In this document: piece by piece, positions 25,353 through 34,095 of the stretch
Layout of the letters: each line of letters starts with the position of its first letter
Numbering within the stretch: the first letter of the stretch is position 1
From: Pseudomonas asturiensis
GTDB taxonomy: Bacteria; Pseudomonadota; Gammaproteobacteria; Pseudomonadales; Pseudomonadaceae
Assembly (NCBI RefSeq): GCF_900143095.1
Contig: NZ_FRDA01000015.1
Coordinates: forward strand, 1-48,625
Reading direction: 5' to 3'
DNA: 48,625 nt
Made by a program: the position numbers and the translations under genes
The notes under the pieces: model-generated
Seen by the model: only the letters and a program-made list of their open reading frames with translations
Told to the model about the DNA's origin: nothing
The model's database searches: none

Positions 25353-26411
25353 ATGTCCAGCGCTATTCCGGTACGGGGCCGCGGCACCGCCAGTAATCCG
25401 CATAACCGCTTCGCGCCCAGCCGCAGCGTGGTAGAAGACGACGGCTGGTATCAGGAAGTCCCGATGACGCAGGGCACACAGGTCACGTTCGAGACGGCCA
25501 AGAGCATCATCACTCGCAACAGCTCGCCGGACATTCCGTTTGATCGCTCGATCAACCCGTATCGTGGCTGTGAGCATGGCTGCATTTACTGCTTCGCCCG
25601 GCCCAGCCACGCATACTGGGACATGTCGCCCGGTCTGGATTTCGAGACCCGGCTGATCGCCAAGACCAACGCGGCGGCGCTGCTGGAGCAACAGCTTTCA
25701 AAACCCGGCTACCGCTGCGCGCCGATTACGTTGGGCGCCAACACTGACCCGTATCAGCCCATCGAGCGCGAGCACAGGATTACTCGCGCCACGCTGGAAG
25801 TATTGCTGCGCTACCGTCATCCGGTCAGCATCATTACCAAGGGCTCGCTCATCCTGCGCGATCTGGATCTGCTGGCCGAGATGGCAAAGCTGCGCCTGGT
25901 GTCGGTGTTCATCAGCCTGACCACGCTGGATGACGAGCTCAAGCGCATTCTCGAGCCCAGAGCCGCCGCGCCCAAGGCGCGGCTGAGGGCGATCAAGGTG
26001 TTGCGTCAGGCGGGTGTGCCGGTCGGCGTGCTGTGCGCGCCAATGATTCCGATGATCAACGACAGCGAGCTGGAGGCGCTGCTGACCGAAGCAAAGGCCG
26101 CAGGTGCCTTGAGCGCAAGCTATGTGATGCTGCGTTTGCCGCTGGAAGTTGCGCCATTGTTCGACGAGTGGTTGAAGACGCATTACCCCCAGCGCGCCGA
26201 TCATGTGCTGAGCCTGATCCGCCAGAGCCGGGGTGGTGCGCTGTACGACAGTCAGTTTGGCTCACGCATGCGCGGCGAAGGCCCGTTCGCTGAGCTGCTG
26301 GCGCAGCGTTATGCGCTCTCAATCAAGCGGCTGGGATTGAACTCGCGAGAGAGTTTTGTGCTCGATTGCAATGCGTTTTGCCCGCCAGGCGGTCAGCTGT
26401 CGTTGCTATGA
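25353..26411 (+). CDS. PA0069-family radical SAM protein (SPL-like), SOS-controlled
   Basis: 352 residues. The iron-sulfur motif is C73-E-H-G-C77-I-Y-C80 within RGCEHGCIYCFARPSHAYW, the CxxxCxxC pattern of radical SAM enzymes, placed like that of spore photoproduct lyase relatives. TLGANTDPYQPIE, IITKGSLILRDLDLL and VFISLTTLD are further core segments. The substrate is unknown. A LexA box directly upstream suggests it acts in the DNA-damage response. The start at ATG 25353 lies directly after that operator. Confidence 0.92.
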   Translation: MSSAIPVRGRGTASNPHNRFAPSRSVVEDDGWYQEVPMTQGTQVTFETAKSIITRNSSPDIPFDRSINPYRGCEHGCIYCFARPSHAYWDMSPGLDFETRLIAKTNAAALLEQQLSKPGYRCAPITLGANTDPYQPIEREHRITRATLEVLLRYRHPVSIITKGSLILRDLDLLAEMAKLRLVSVFISLTTLDDELKRILEPRAAAPKARLRAIKVLRQAGVPVGVLCAPMIPMINDSELEALLTEAKAAGALSASYVMLRLPLEVAPLFDEWLKTHYPQRADHVLSLIRQSRGGALYDSQFGSRMRGEGPFAELLAQRYALSIKRLGLNSRESFVLDCNAFCPPGGQLSLL

Positions 26412-26617
26412 CGAACTTGGGACTATCGTGCAAACCCGCATTCCAGAGCGGTCTCATTCAGTTTCACTTAAGCTTGGGCCGTTAATCTGTAACTCGGAGT
26501 GACACCAGCGGTAGCGCCGCAGGGATGTGCGCGCGATGCCAAACAACAGGGATCACATCCGGCTCTGGTTAAGCACACATGAGTAATCCACATCAATCCG
26601 TCAGAGAGGATGAAGAC

Positions 26618-27358
26618 ATGAGAGACATGGATAAACAGCCGTCGGCTACGTCGGCCAGTACACCTAGCCACTCGGATAGCGCCGACGTAGCGTTGAAACA
26701 TATCGTTGATGGCTTCGTACATTTTCGTAATGAAGTCTTCCCTCAGCAGGAAGAGCTCTTCAAGAAACTGGCTACCGCGCAATCGCCGCGAGCCATGTTC
26801 ATTACCTGCGCGGACTCGCGCATCGTTCCCGAGCTGATCACTCAGAGCTCGCCGGGCGACCTGTTCGTGACCCGTAACGTCGGTAACGTCGTTCCGCCGT
26901 ATGGCCAGATGAATGGTGGTGTATCCACTGCCCTGGAATACGCGGTCGTGGCGCTTGGCGTGCAACACATCATCGTCTGCGGTCACTCCGACTGCGGTGC
27001 CATGCGAGCGGTGCTCAATCCCGACAGCCTGGACAAGATGCCGACGGTAAAAGCCTGGCTGCGCCATGCAGAGGTTGCCCGTACCGTCGTGGAACAGAAC
27101 TGCAGTTGCAGTGGCGAGCTGGAAACCATGCAGGTCCTGACTCAGGAAAACGTGATTTCCCAGTTGCACCATTTGCGTACCCACCCTTCGGTTGCCGCGA
27201 AGATGGCCAGCGGTCAGCTGTTCATTCACGGCTGGGTCTACAGCATCGAAACCAGTGAAATTCTGGCCTACGACGCTGAAAGTGACCGCTTCGTGCCGCT
27301 TGATGGCACAGGTCCGACGCCGATGGCTTCCCCGAAAGCACGCTTTTCAGCTGACTGA
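26618..27358 (+). CDS. Beta-class carbonic anhydrase
   Basis: 246 residues from ATG 26618, chosen because GAGAGGA lies seven bases upstream; an ATG at 26579 would add 13 residues. Zinc ligands and dyad are visible: Cys in TCADSRIVPE (with Asp and Arg), then His and Cys in CGHSDCGAMRAV. It interconverts carbon dioxide and bicarbonate. It directly precedes a SulP transporter, a pairing seen in other bacteria, where the transporter may move bicarbonate. The N-terminal 25 residues are Ser/Thr-rich and poorly conserved. Confidence 0.94.
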   Translation: MRDMDKQPSATSASTPSHSDSADVALKHIVDGFVHFRNEVFPQQEELFKKLATAQSPRAMFITCADSRIVPELITQSSPGDLFVTRNVGNVVPPYGQMNGGVSTALEYAVVALGVQHIIVCGHSDCGAMRAVLNPDSLDKMPTVKAWLRHAEVARTVVEQNCSCSGELETMQVLTQENVISQLHHLRTHPSVAAKMASGQLFIHGWVYSIETSEILAYDAESDRFVPLDGTGPTPMASPKARFSAD

Positions 27359-27459
27359 TCCCAGTCACGACTGACGGCACACCCTTCTTTAGCTGGTGGC
27401 GGCTGCGCATGGAGCGCGCCGCCAGCTTTGCCTCGTCTGAAGAATCCCGGAGAAGTGTC

Positions 27460-28992
27460 ATGGGTGCTACAGCATTGAAATCCGTTTTACCACGGGAGCT
27501 GCTCGCTTCCGTGGTCGTGTTCCTGGTGGCCCTGCCGTTGTGCATGGGAATCGCAATCGCGTCCGGCATGCCACCTGCCAAGGGCTTGATCACGGGCATC
27601 ATCGGTGGTCTTGTAGTCGGCTGGCTGGCCGGTTCGCCCCTGCAAGTCAGTGGTCCGGCGGCAGGTCTGGCGGTACTGGTGTTCGAGGTGGTGCGTGAGC
27701 ACGGGATGGCGATGTTGGGGCCGATCCTGTTGCTGGCCGGCCTGCTTCAACTGTTGGCCGGGCGATTCAAGCTGGGCTGCTGGTTCCGCGTTACCGCACC
27801 TGCCGTGGTCTACGGCATGCTCGCCGGTATCGGCGTTCTGATCGTTCTGTCACAGGTGCATGTGATGTTCGACAGCGGTCCGAAGCCTTCCGGGCTGGAC
27901 AACCTGGTCGGCTTCCCGGCGACGCTGGTTCAGGCCATTGGTCCGGGATCAGGCATGCAGGCCGGTATGTTGGGCCTGGGCACGATTCTGATCATGTGGG
28001 GTTGGGACAAGCTTCGTCCCAAGTCGCTGCGCTTCGTGCCGGGTGCCCTGCTCGGCGTGGGTATCGCGACTGCCGTCAGCCTGTTCATGGCGCTGGACGT
28101 CAAACGTGTGCAGGTGCCTGAAAACCTCTCTGACGCCATCGACTGGCTGCGCCCTGCCGATCTGATGAACCTGGCCGATCCTGCGATCCTGATAGCGGCC
28201 ATTGCCGTGGCCTTCATTGCCAGTGCCGAAACATTGCTCTCTGCCGCCGCGGTCGACCGCATGCACAGCGGCGTGCGTTCGGACTTCGACAAGGAACTCA
28301 GTGCCCAGGGCGTCGGTAACATGCTGTGCGGTCTGTTGGGCGCCCTGCCGATGACGGGCGTGATTGTGCGCAGCTCGGCCAACGTTCAGGCCGGTGCCAC
28401 GACGCGCTTCTCGACGATTTTTCATGGTCTGTGGTTGCTGGCGTTCGTCCTGTTGCTGTCCAGCGTGCTGCAGAGCATCCCGGTTGCGAGCCTTGCAGGT
28501 GTTCTGGTGTATACCGGCCTGAAGCTGGTCGATCTGAAGACCTTCAAGGGGCTGGGTCGCTACGGCCGCATGCCGATGTTCACGTACGCGGCAACGGCCG
28601 GCGCGATCATCTTCACCGACCTGTTGACCGGTGTCCTGGTCGGCTTCGGTCTGACGCTGGTCAAGCTGGCGCTCAAGGCTTCGCGTCTGAAGATCAATCT
28701 GGTCGAGCTGCCGGTCAAGGGCGAGTACGAGCTGCGTCTGGTCGGGGCGGCCACCTTCCTCAAGGTGCCTGCGCTGACTCAGGTTCTGGGCACTGTGCCA
28801 GTGGGCAGCACCTTGCATGTACCGCTGAGCAATCTGTCTTACATTGATCACTCCTGTCTGGAGCTGCTGGAAGACTGGGGACGTGCCAATGCCGCTCACG
28901 GTACGAAGCTGGTGATCGAGCCTCGGGGCCTGAAGCGTCGACTCGAAGGAAGGGTGTACACCAACACGGGGATCGGCTCAGGCGTTGCCTGA
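27460..28992 (+). CDS. SulP family inorganic anion transporter with STAS domain
   Basis: 510 residues from ATG 27460 (MGATALKSVLPREL), with GGAG upstream. About 12 membrane segments precede a C-terminal STAS-like domain (LHVPLSNLSYIDHSCLELLEDW). The opening VVVFLVALPLCMGIAIASGMPP is the SulP signature. Located 101 bases after the beta-carbonic anhydrase gene, so bicarbonate is a plausible substrate; sulfate cannot be excluded. It differs from the SulP protein at 1388. Confidence 0.92.
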   Translation: MGATALKSVLPRELLASVVVFLVALPLCMGIAIASGMPPAKGLITGIIGGLVVGWLAGSPLQVSGPAAGLAVLVFEVVREHGMAMLGPILLLAGLLQLLAGRFKLGCWFRVTAPAVVYGMLAGIGVLIVLSQVHVMFDSGPKPSGLDNLVGFPATLVQAIGPGSGMQAGMLGLGTILIMWGWDKLRPKSLRFVPGALLGVGIATAVSLFMALDVKRVQVPENLSDAIDWLRPADLMNLADPAILIAAIAVAFIASAETLLSAAAVDRMHSGVRSDFDKELSAQGVGNMLCGLLGALPMTGVIVRSSANVQAGATTRFSTIFHGLWLLAFVLLLSSVLQSIPVASLAGVLVYTGLKLVDLKTFKGLGRYGRMPMFTYAATAGAIIFTDLLTGVLVGFGLTLVKLALKASRLKINLVELPVKGEYELRLVGAATFLKVPALTQVLGTVPVGSTLHVPLSNLSYIDHSCLELLEDWGRANAAHGTKLVIEPRGLKRRLEGRVYTNTGIGSGVA

Positions 28993-29022
28993 TTCAATCA
29001 GCGGTTGATGGGTTGCCCAAGG

Positions 29023-29062
29023 GCCGGATGGGTCTTCGCGTAGCAGCGGAGCACCATCCGGC
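29023..29062 (+). terminator. Possible terminator stem-loop after the SulP gene
   Basis: GCCGGATGG pairs with CCATCCGGC across a 22-base loop, between two convergent genes. There is no clear T run, so it may only be a 3' stabilising structure. Confidence 0.45.
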
Positions 29063-29101
29063 TCCTTCCGTTGCGGCGAAGACATGAAATTCGGCGACGT
29101 A

Positions 29102-29752
29102 TCAGACCACGGAACGTTCCAGTTCCAGACCGATACCCAATTGACGTGACAGGCTTGGCCAGCGCTTCCAGGCGGCTTCCGTGTCAGGGCTGCTCAGTTT
29201 CTCGCGATAGGCTTCGACCGAGTCGAGCGCGAAATCCTCATCATCCAGCAATTGATCCACTGCATGGTGGACGGCCTCGTCCAGCTGGTTGGCGAACTGT
29301 TCGCCGATCAACTGGTGAGCGATCACGCTGGCCACCGTGGTGTTGGACGGAATCAGCGGCTGGCCGAAGTGCTTGATGTACAGGTCGTTGACTTCCTCGA
29401 CCAGACGATGCGCCAGATACGCTTCATCCAGCAGGCTGTCGAGCCCTTCATGGCCCTGCATGATGTCAGGAGGGGCAGTGAAAAACTGCTCGGCAATCCT
29501 GAGTACCGGTTTGATCTGTCCTTCGATACCCGCCTCGATTGCAACCTCGTGGGCGGCGTCCAGCAGGTCAGGGACCAGATCGATGTAGGCGGTGACGAAA
29601 CGTGTCAGTGCGCCTTGTGCGTCAACTTCGGGAAGGTGAATGGCAGGGTGAAGGTGCGGAAGCTGGGTTTTCAGCTGTTGCAGCAGATGACCGGTCTCGG
29701 CCTCGTGCTGTTGTGCTCGTTGTATCTGCTCGCGCAATGCGGCCGTGTTCAT
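29102..29752 (-). CDS. Conserved Pseudomonas hypothetical protein (PA0104-like position)
   Basis: 216 residues from ATG 29752, with AGGAG ten bases upstream. Largely helical and acidic, soluble, without signal peptide or membrane segment. Segments such as TRFVTAYIDLVPDLLDAAHEVA and AYLAHRLVEEVNDLYIKHFG suggest a helical bundle. I do not recognise a domain. It sits between the carbonic anhydrase/SulP pair and the cox operon, on the opposite strand from both, as in P. aeruginosa from memory. Confidence 0.75.
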   Translation of the reverse strand: MNTAALREQIQRAQQHEAETGHLLQQLKTQLPHLHPAIHLPEVDAQGALTRFVTAYIDLVPDLLDAAHEVAIEAGIEGQIKPVLRIAEQFFTAPPDIMQGHEGLDSLLDEAYLAHRLVEEVNDLYIKHFGQPLIPSNTTVASVIAHQLIGEQFANQLDEAVHHAVDQLLDDEDFALDSVEAYREKLSSPDTEAAWKRWPSLSRQLGIGLELERSVV

Positions 29753-30106
29753 GACGGTGGGGGCTCCTGAAAGCATATAACCAGGGAGGATTCATTGATC
29801 AAGGTCATACGTTAGCTTGATTAACTAAATGCCTCAGACGTTTTTGTCATAACCGTTTCATATTTATATGGATTGGATCTTAAAACATCCATTTTGGCCT
29901 GCTTCGACGGTTTGACAGGAAAATCGGCACACGGGTTATCGGAAGGACATTCATCCGGCGCCACGTTGCGTGACCTGATCGCTGTCTATACTCGACCTCT
30001 GAGGAAGTCGGCTTGTGACCCTTATGGTCATGGTCTTGCAGTCGGTGGCCCACTCCTTGCCCGCGGCACGGTCCGCGCAGAACAAGAGTGTGTGGGAGAA
30101 CCCGAG
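29753..30106. promoter_or_regulatory. Upstream region of the cox operon
   Basis: 354 bases without a credible gene, AT-rich near 29808-29885. TTGATCAAGGTCAT at 29795-29808 keeps the left half (TTGAT) of an Anr/Fnr site and four of five bases of the right half, so an oxygen-responsive site is possible but weak. The coxB frame extends upstream through this region, but the signal-peptide-like start at 30107 is preferred. Confidence 0.4.
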
Positions 30107-31228
30107 ATGCGGCATCCAAGGGTCTGGACAGGCCTGTTGCTGTGGTCGACGATCGAGCAGGCACACGCAGCCTGGACGACCAACATGTCACCCGGCGCGT
30201 CAGTGGTCAGCGGTGCCGTGTTCGATCTGCACATGACCATCTTCTGGATCTGCGTGGTAATCGGGCTGGTGGTGTTCGGTGCCATGCTCTGGTCGATCTT
30301 TGCGCATCGACGTTCAAGGGGGCAGAAGGCTGCTCACTTTCATGAAAACACCACGGTCGAGATTCTCTGGACCGTGGTTCCGCTTCTGATCCTGGTCGCG
30401 ATGGCGATTCCGGCGACCCGTACCCTGATCAGCATGTATGACGCCAGTGAGTCGGACGTCGATATCCAGATCACCGGCTACCAGTGGAAATGGCACTACA
30501 AGTATCTGGGACAGGACGTGGAGTTCTTCAGCAACCTGGCGACCACCACCCACCAGATCCATAACCGCGACGACAAGGGCGAGCATTATCTGCTGGAGGT
30601 CGATCAGCCGCTGGTGTTGCCGGTGGGCGAGAAGATCCGTTTTCTGGTCACCGGTGCCGATGTCATTCATTCCTGGTGGGTGCCGGCGTTCGCGGTCAAG
30701 CGCGACGCCGTGCCGGGGTTCATCCACGAGGCCTGGACCCGCATCGAAAAGCCCGGCATCTATCGCGGCCAATGCACGGAGTTGTGCGGCAAGGACCATG
30801 GCTTCATGCCCATTGTGGTGGACGCCCGTTCGCCTGCCGATTATGAAAACTGGCTGACCGAACGCAAACAGGAAGCTGCTCGGCTCAAGGAGCTGACCAG
30901 CAAAGACTGGACCCGCGAAGAACTCATTGCTCAGGGCGACAAGGTCTACCACACGGTGTGTGCGGCCTGTCACCAGCCCGAAGGGCAAGGCCTGCCGCCG
31001 ATGTTTCCGGCGCTCAAGGGTTCGAAAATCGCCACCGGACCGATTGCCGATCACCTCAATATCGTCGTCAACGGCAAACCGGGTACGGCCATGGCGGCGT
31101 TCGGCAAGCAGCTGTCTGAGGTCGATATCGCGGCAGTCGTGACCTACGAACGCAACGCTTGGGGCAATAACCAGGGCGACATGGTTACGCCCAGAGACGT
31201 GCTGACGCTCAAGCAGGCGCAGCCATGA
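30107..31228 (+). CDS. coxB: Cytochrome c oxidase subunit II with C-terminal cytochrome c domain
   Basis: 373 residues from ATG 30107, with GGGAGA upstream. Two membrane helices (about 42-63 and 83-105) anchor a periplasmic cupredoxin. The CuA ligands are all present: His188, Cys223, Glu225, Cys227, His231 and Met234 in GQCTELCGKDHGFM. Residues about 275-373 are a cytochrome c domain with C285-A-A-C288-H289, which makes this a caa3-type subunit that accepts electrons and passes them to CuA. First gene of the oxidase operon. Its stop overlaps an ATG that opens the repeat frame at 31225. Confidence 0.96.
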   Translation: MRHPRVWTGLLLWSTIEQAHAAWTTNMSPGASVVSGAVFDLHMTIFWICVVIGLVVFGAMLWSIFAHRRSRGQKAAHFHENTTVEILWTVVPLLILVAMAIPATRTLISMYDASESDVDIQITGYQWKWHYKYLGQDVEFFSNLATTTHQIHNRDDKGEHYLLEVDQPLVLPVGEKIRFLVTGADVIHSWWVPAFAVKRDAVPGFIHEAWTRIEKPGIYRGQCTELCGKDHGFMPIVVDARSPADYENWLTERKQEAARLKELTSKDWTREELIAQGDKVYHTVCAACHQPEGQGLPPMFPALKGSKIATGPIADHLNIVVNGKPGTAMAAFGKQLSEVDIAAVVTYERNAWGNNQGDMVTPRDVLTLKQAQP

Positions 31229-31313
31229 ATCGAGTGCTGTTTTGCAGCGAACACGAGACGGTGTATGCCCCCGCCACCTCTTCGACGCAGCGCTGTCGCG
31301 CAGCAAATTCCAT

Positions 31314-31550
31314 GGGAGGCGGCTTGCCGGCGAAGGCGTCAGTTCAGTTGCTGACAGGGGGCTGGAGAGACCGCATCGCCGGCAAGCCGCCTCCCACAAA
31401 GGCAGTGTCCATTCAGCCAATCCTTCGCCATCGGAGGCCGACATTGTTGACCCTCAACCTTCGCGCCGAGCTGGTCCAGCCAGGCCTGCAGATCGTCGAG
31501 CCTGCGTTCTTCAACGACAGGACGCTGTCTTGCAGAAAACAAATGACTGT
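31314..31550 (+). repeat. Tandem 237-bp repeat, unit 1
   Basis: Contains in order a type A REPIN (31313-31397), a copy of the coxA leader with GGAGG (about 31403-31443), a 54-bp coxA-like piece (31462-31515) and the conserved REP extension (31523-31550). By eye it differs from unit 2 at one base (GCGTCAG against GCGTTAG). Confidence 0.95.
31462..31515 (+). pseudogene. coxA coding fragment, copy 1
   Basis: 54 bases, 51 identical to coxA 32087-32140 (codons 58-75). Reads RAELVQPGLQIVEPAFFN against RAELFQPGLQIVEPAFFN. It follows the copied coxA leader directly, so about 150 bases of coxA 5' coding sequence are missing between them. Confidence 0.85.
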
Positions 31551-31787
31551 GGGAGGCGGCTTGCCGGCGAAGGCGTTAGTTCAGTTGCTGACAGGGGGCT
31601 GGAGAGACCGCATCGCCGGCAAGCCGCCTCCCACAAAGGCAGTGTCCATTCAGCCAATCCTTCGCCATCGGAGGCCGACATTGTTGACCCTCAACCTTCG
31701 CGCCGAGCTGGTCCAGCCAGGCCTGCAGATCGTCGAGCCTGCGTTCTTCAACGACAGGACGCTGTCTTGCAGAAAACAAATGACTGT
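31551..31787 (+). repeat. Tandem 237-bp repeat, unit 2
   Basis: Same order of parts as unit 1: REPIN 31549-31634, coxA leader copy, coxA piece 31699-31752, extension 31760-31787. The near-perfect identity to unit 1 points to a recent duplication. Confidence 0.95.
31699..31752 (+). pseudogene. coxA coding fragment, copy 2
   Basis: Identical to copy 1 and likewise 51 of 54 bases identical to coxA codons 58-75. Confidence 0.85.
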
Positions 31788-31914
31788 GGGAGGCGGCTTG
31801 CCGGCGAAGGCGTCAGTTCAGTCGCTGACAGGGGCTGGAGAGACCGCATCGCCGGCAAGCCGCCTCCCACAAAGGCAGTGTCCATTCAGCAAATCCTTCG
31901 CCACCGGAGGCCGA
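31788..31914 (+). repeat. Tandem repeat, partial unit 3 (REPIN plus real coxA leader)
   Basis: REPIN 31786-31870 with one G fewer in the spacer, then the leader ending in GGAGGCCGAC that serves the true coxA ATG at 31916. The homology ends where coxA starts. Confidence 0.9.
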
Positions 31915-31915
31915 C

Positions 31916-33508
31916 ATGAGTGCAGTGATCGATAACCCAGGCCACGTCGGCCATGACCCTGCCCACGGTCCTGCCAAGGGCTTGATGCGTTGGGTGTTGA
32001 CCACCAACCACAAGGACATCGGCACGATGTACCTGTGGTTCAGTTTCACGATGTTCCTCTTGGGCGGCTCGTTCGCAATGGTGATTCGCGCCGAGCTGTT
32101 CCAGCCGGGCCTGCAGATTGTCGAGCCTGCGTTCTTCAACCAGATGACGACCATGCACGGCCTGATCATGGTGTTCGGCGCGGTGATGCCTGCCTTTGTC
32201 GGCCTGGCCAACTGGATGATTCCGTTGATGATCGGCGCGCCGGACATGGCGCTGCCACGCATGAACAACTTCAGTTTCTGGCTGCTGCCCGCCGCGTTCC
32301 TGCTACTGGTGTCCACCCTGTTCATGCCCGGCGGCGGTCCCAACTTCGGCTGGACCTTCTACGCACCACTGTCCACCACCTATGCACCCGAAAGCGTGAC
32401 TTTTTTCATTTTTGCCATCCATATGATGGGTATCAGCTCGATCATGGGCGCGATCAATGTGGTGGTCACCATCCTCAATCTGCGTGCGCCCGGCATGACC
32501 CTCATGAAAATGCCGCTGTTCGTCTGGACCTGGTTGATCACCGCCTTTCTGTTGATCGCCGTGATGCCGGTGCTGGCCGGTTGCGTGACCATGATGTTGA
32601 TGGACATTCATTTCGGCACCAGCTTCTTCAATGCGGCAGGCGGCGGTGATCCGGTGCTGTTCCAGCATGTGTTCTGGTTCTTCGGCCATCCTGAGGTGTA
32701 CATCATGATCCTGCCGGCGTTCGGCGCGGTCAGTTCGATCATCCCGGCGTTCTCGCGCAAGCCATTGTTCGGCTACACCTCGATGGTCTACGCAGTCGCG
32801 GCCATTGCGTTTCTGTCGTTCATCGTCTGGGCGCACCACATGTTCGTGGTGGGCGTGCCCTTGGTGGGCGAGCTGTTCTTCATGTACGCCACCATGCTGA
32901 TCGCGGTGCCCACCGGGGTGAAGGTGTTCAACTGGGTCAGCACCATGTGGAAGGGATCGCTGACCTTCGAAGCGCCGATGCTGTTTGCCGTGGCGTTCGT
33001 GGTCCTGTTCAGTATCGGTGGATTTTCCGGGCTGATGCTGTCGATTGCGCCTGCTGATTTCCAGTATCAGGACACCTACTTCGTGGTGGCGCATTTCCAC
33101 TACGTGCTGGTGCCGGGAGCGATCTTCGGGATCTTTGCGTCGACGTATTACTGGCTGCCGAAGTGGACCGGGCACATGTACGACGAAACCCTCGCCAAGC
33201 TGCATTTCTGGCTGTCCTTCGCAGGCATGAACCTGGCTTTCTTCCCCATGCATTTCGTCGGTCTGGCGGGCATGCCGCGCCGTATTCCGGATTACAACCT
33301 GCAATTCGCCAATTTCAACATGCTGTCGTCGATCGGTGCCTTCACCTTTGGCGCAACCCAGCTACTGTTTCTGTTTATCGTGATCAAGACCATCCGGGGC
33401 GGCCCGCCAGCACCGGCCAAACCCTGGGACGGTGCCGAGGGACTGGAATGGAGCCTGCCCTCGCCTGCGCCCTATCACACCTTCAGTACGCCACCGCACG
33501 TGGAGTGA
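31916..33508 (+). CDS. coxA: Cytochrome c oxidase subunit I
   Basis: 530 residues, about 12 membrane helices, carrying heme a, heme a3 and CuB, where oxygen is reduced and protons are pumped. Key segments: MHGLIMVF (low-spin heme His), WFFGHPEVYIMILPAFG (CuB His with the cross-linked Tyr), VWAHHMFVVG (two CuB His) and VAHFHYVLVPG (heme a3 and heme a His). The start has GGAGG five bases upstream. Between it and coxB lie the 237-bp repeats, so operon transcription must pass three REPINs. Confidence 0.97.
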   Translation: MSAVIDNPGHVGHDPAHGPAKGLMRWVLTTNHKDIGTMYLWFSFTMFLLGGSFAMVIRAELFQPGLQIVEPAFFNQMTTMHGLIMVFGAVMPAFVGLANWMIPLMIGAPDMALPRMNNFSFWLLPAAFLLLVSTLFMPGGGPNFGWTFYAPLSTTYAPESVTFFIFAIHMMGISSIMGAINVVVTILNLRAPGMTLMKMPLFVWTWLITAFLLIAVMPVLAGCVTMMLMDIHFGTSFFNAAGGGDPVLFQHVFWFFGHPEVYIMILPAFGAVSSIIPAFSRKPLFGYTSMVYAVAAIAFLSFIVWAHHMFVVGVPLVGELFFMYATMLIAVPTGVKVFNWVSTMWKGSLTFEAPMLFAVAFVVLFSIGGFSGLMLSIAPADFQYQDTYFVVAHFHYVLVPGAIFGIFASTYYWLPKWTGHMYDETLAKLHFWLSFAGMNLAFFPMHFVGLAGMPRRIPDYNLQFANFNMLSSIGAFTFGATQLLFLFIVIKTIRGGPPAPAKPWDGAEGLEWSLPSPAPYHTFSTPPHVE

Positions 33509-33515
33509 GTCGCGA

Positions 33516-34094
33516 ATGAATCAGCCTGTCTCCCAGAAACGCCTGATCACCCGCCTTCTGCTGATGGTAGTAGTGATGTTTGCGTTCGGTTTCGCGCTGG
33601 TGCCTCTGTACGACGTGATGTGCAAGGCGTTCGGCATCAATGGCAAGACCGGCGATCAGTACCAGGGCACGCAAGTCATCGATGACACACGTCAGGTGAA
33701 GGTGCAGTTCCTGTCGTCCAATGCGGCCGACATGGTCTGGGCGTTCTACCCCATGAATGATCAGGTAGAGGTTCATCCGGGCGCGATCAACGAGATGATT
33801 TTCATCGCGCAAAATCCGACCGACAGGCCGATGAAAGCCCAGGCGGTGCCGAGCATTTCGCCGGGCCAGGCCGCATCGTACTTTCACAAGACCGAGTGCT
33901 TCTGTTTCACCCAGCAGCTATTGCAGCCGGGCGAGCGCATCGAGATGCCGGTGCGTTTCATTGTCGATCGCGACCTGCCCTCGGAAGTGAAGAGCCTGAC
34001 GCTGGCCTACACGCTGTTCGACATCACCGATCACCAGAAGCCTGCTGTGCCGGTGGCCAAAAGGCTGGAAAGAGCGGTGGTCAGAGGAGATTGA
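33516..34094 (+). CDS. ctaG: Cytochrome c oxidase assembly protein CtaG/Cox11
   Basis: 192 residues from ATG 33516. One N-terminal membrane helix (about 13-32, LLLMVVVMFAFGFALVPLYD) holds a periplasmic immunoglobulin-like copper domain. The copper site is the CFCF motif in HKTECFCFTQQ, with a further Cys in DVMCKAFG. It delivers copper to CuB of subunit I. It starts seven bases after coxA and is followed two bases later by coxC, so it belongs to the operon. Confidence 0.95.
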   Translation: MNQPVSQKRLITRLLLMVVVMFAFGFALVPLYDVMCKAFGINGKTGDQYQGTQVIDDTRQVKVQFLSSNAADMVWAFYPMNDQVEVHPGAINEMIFIAQNPTDRPMKAQAVPSISPGQAASYFHKTECFCFTQQLLQPGERIEMPVRFIVDRDLPSEVKSLTLAYTLFDITDHQKPAVPVAKRLERAVVRGD

Positions 34095-34095
34095 A

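Larger units (their letters stand above)
31225..31935 (+). other. Open frame running through the 237-bp repeats, coupled to coxB
   Basis: An ATG overlapping the coxB stop (ATGA) opens 236 codons through the repeat array and ends 20 bases inside coxA. The translation is two nearly identical 79-residue units plus a partial third, made of REPIN-derived text and the piece RAELVQPGLQIVEPAFFN that resembles CoxA residues 58-75. It lacks its own obvious ribosome binding site and its codon use follows the repeats, so I regard it as probably fortuitous and record it because it is open and placed for coupling. Confidence 0.3.

Noticed and set aside
29873..30106. An N-terminal extension of 78 residues on coxB
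   Set aside because: The added residues have no homology to subunit II, while ATG 30107 has a ribosome binding site and begins the hydrophobic leader.
31314..31914. CRISPR-like array
   Set aside because: The repeats are long, contain REPINs and coxA sequence, and there are no unique spacers of constant length or cas genes.
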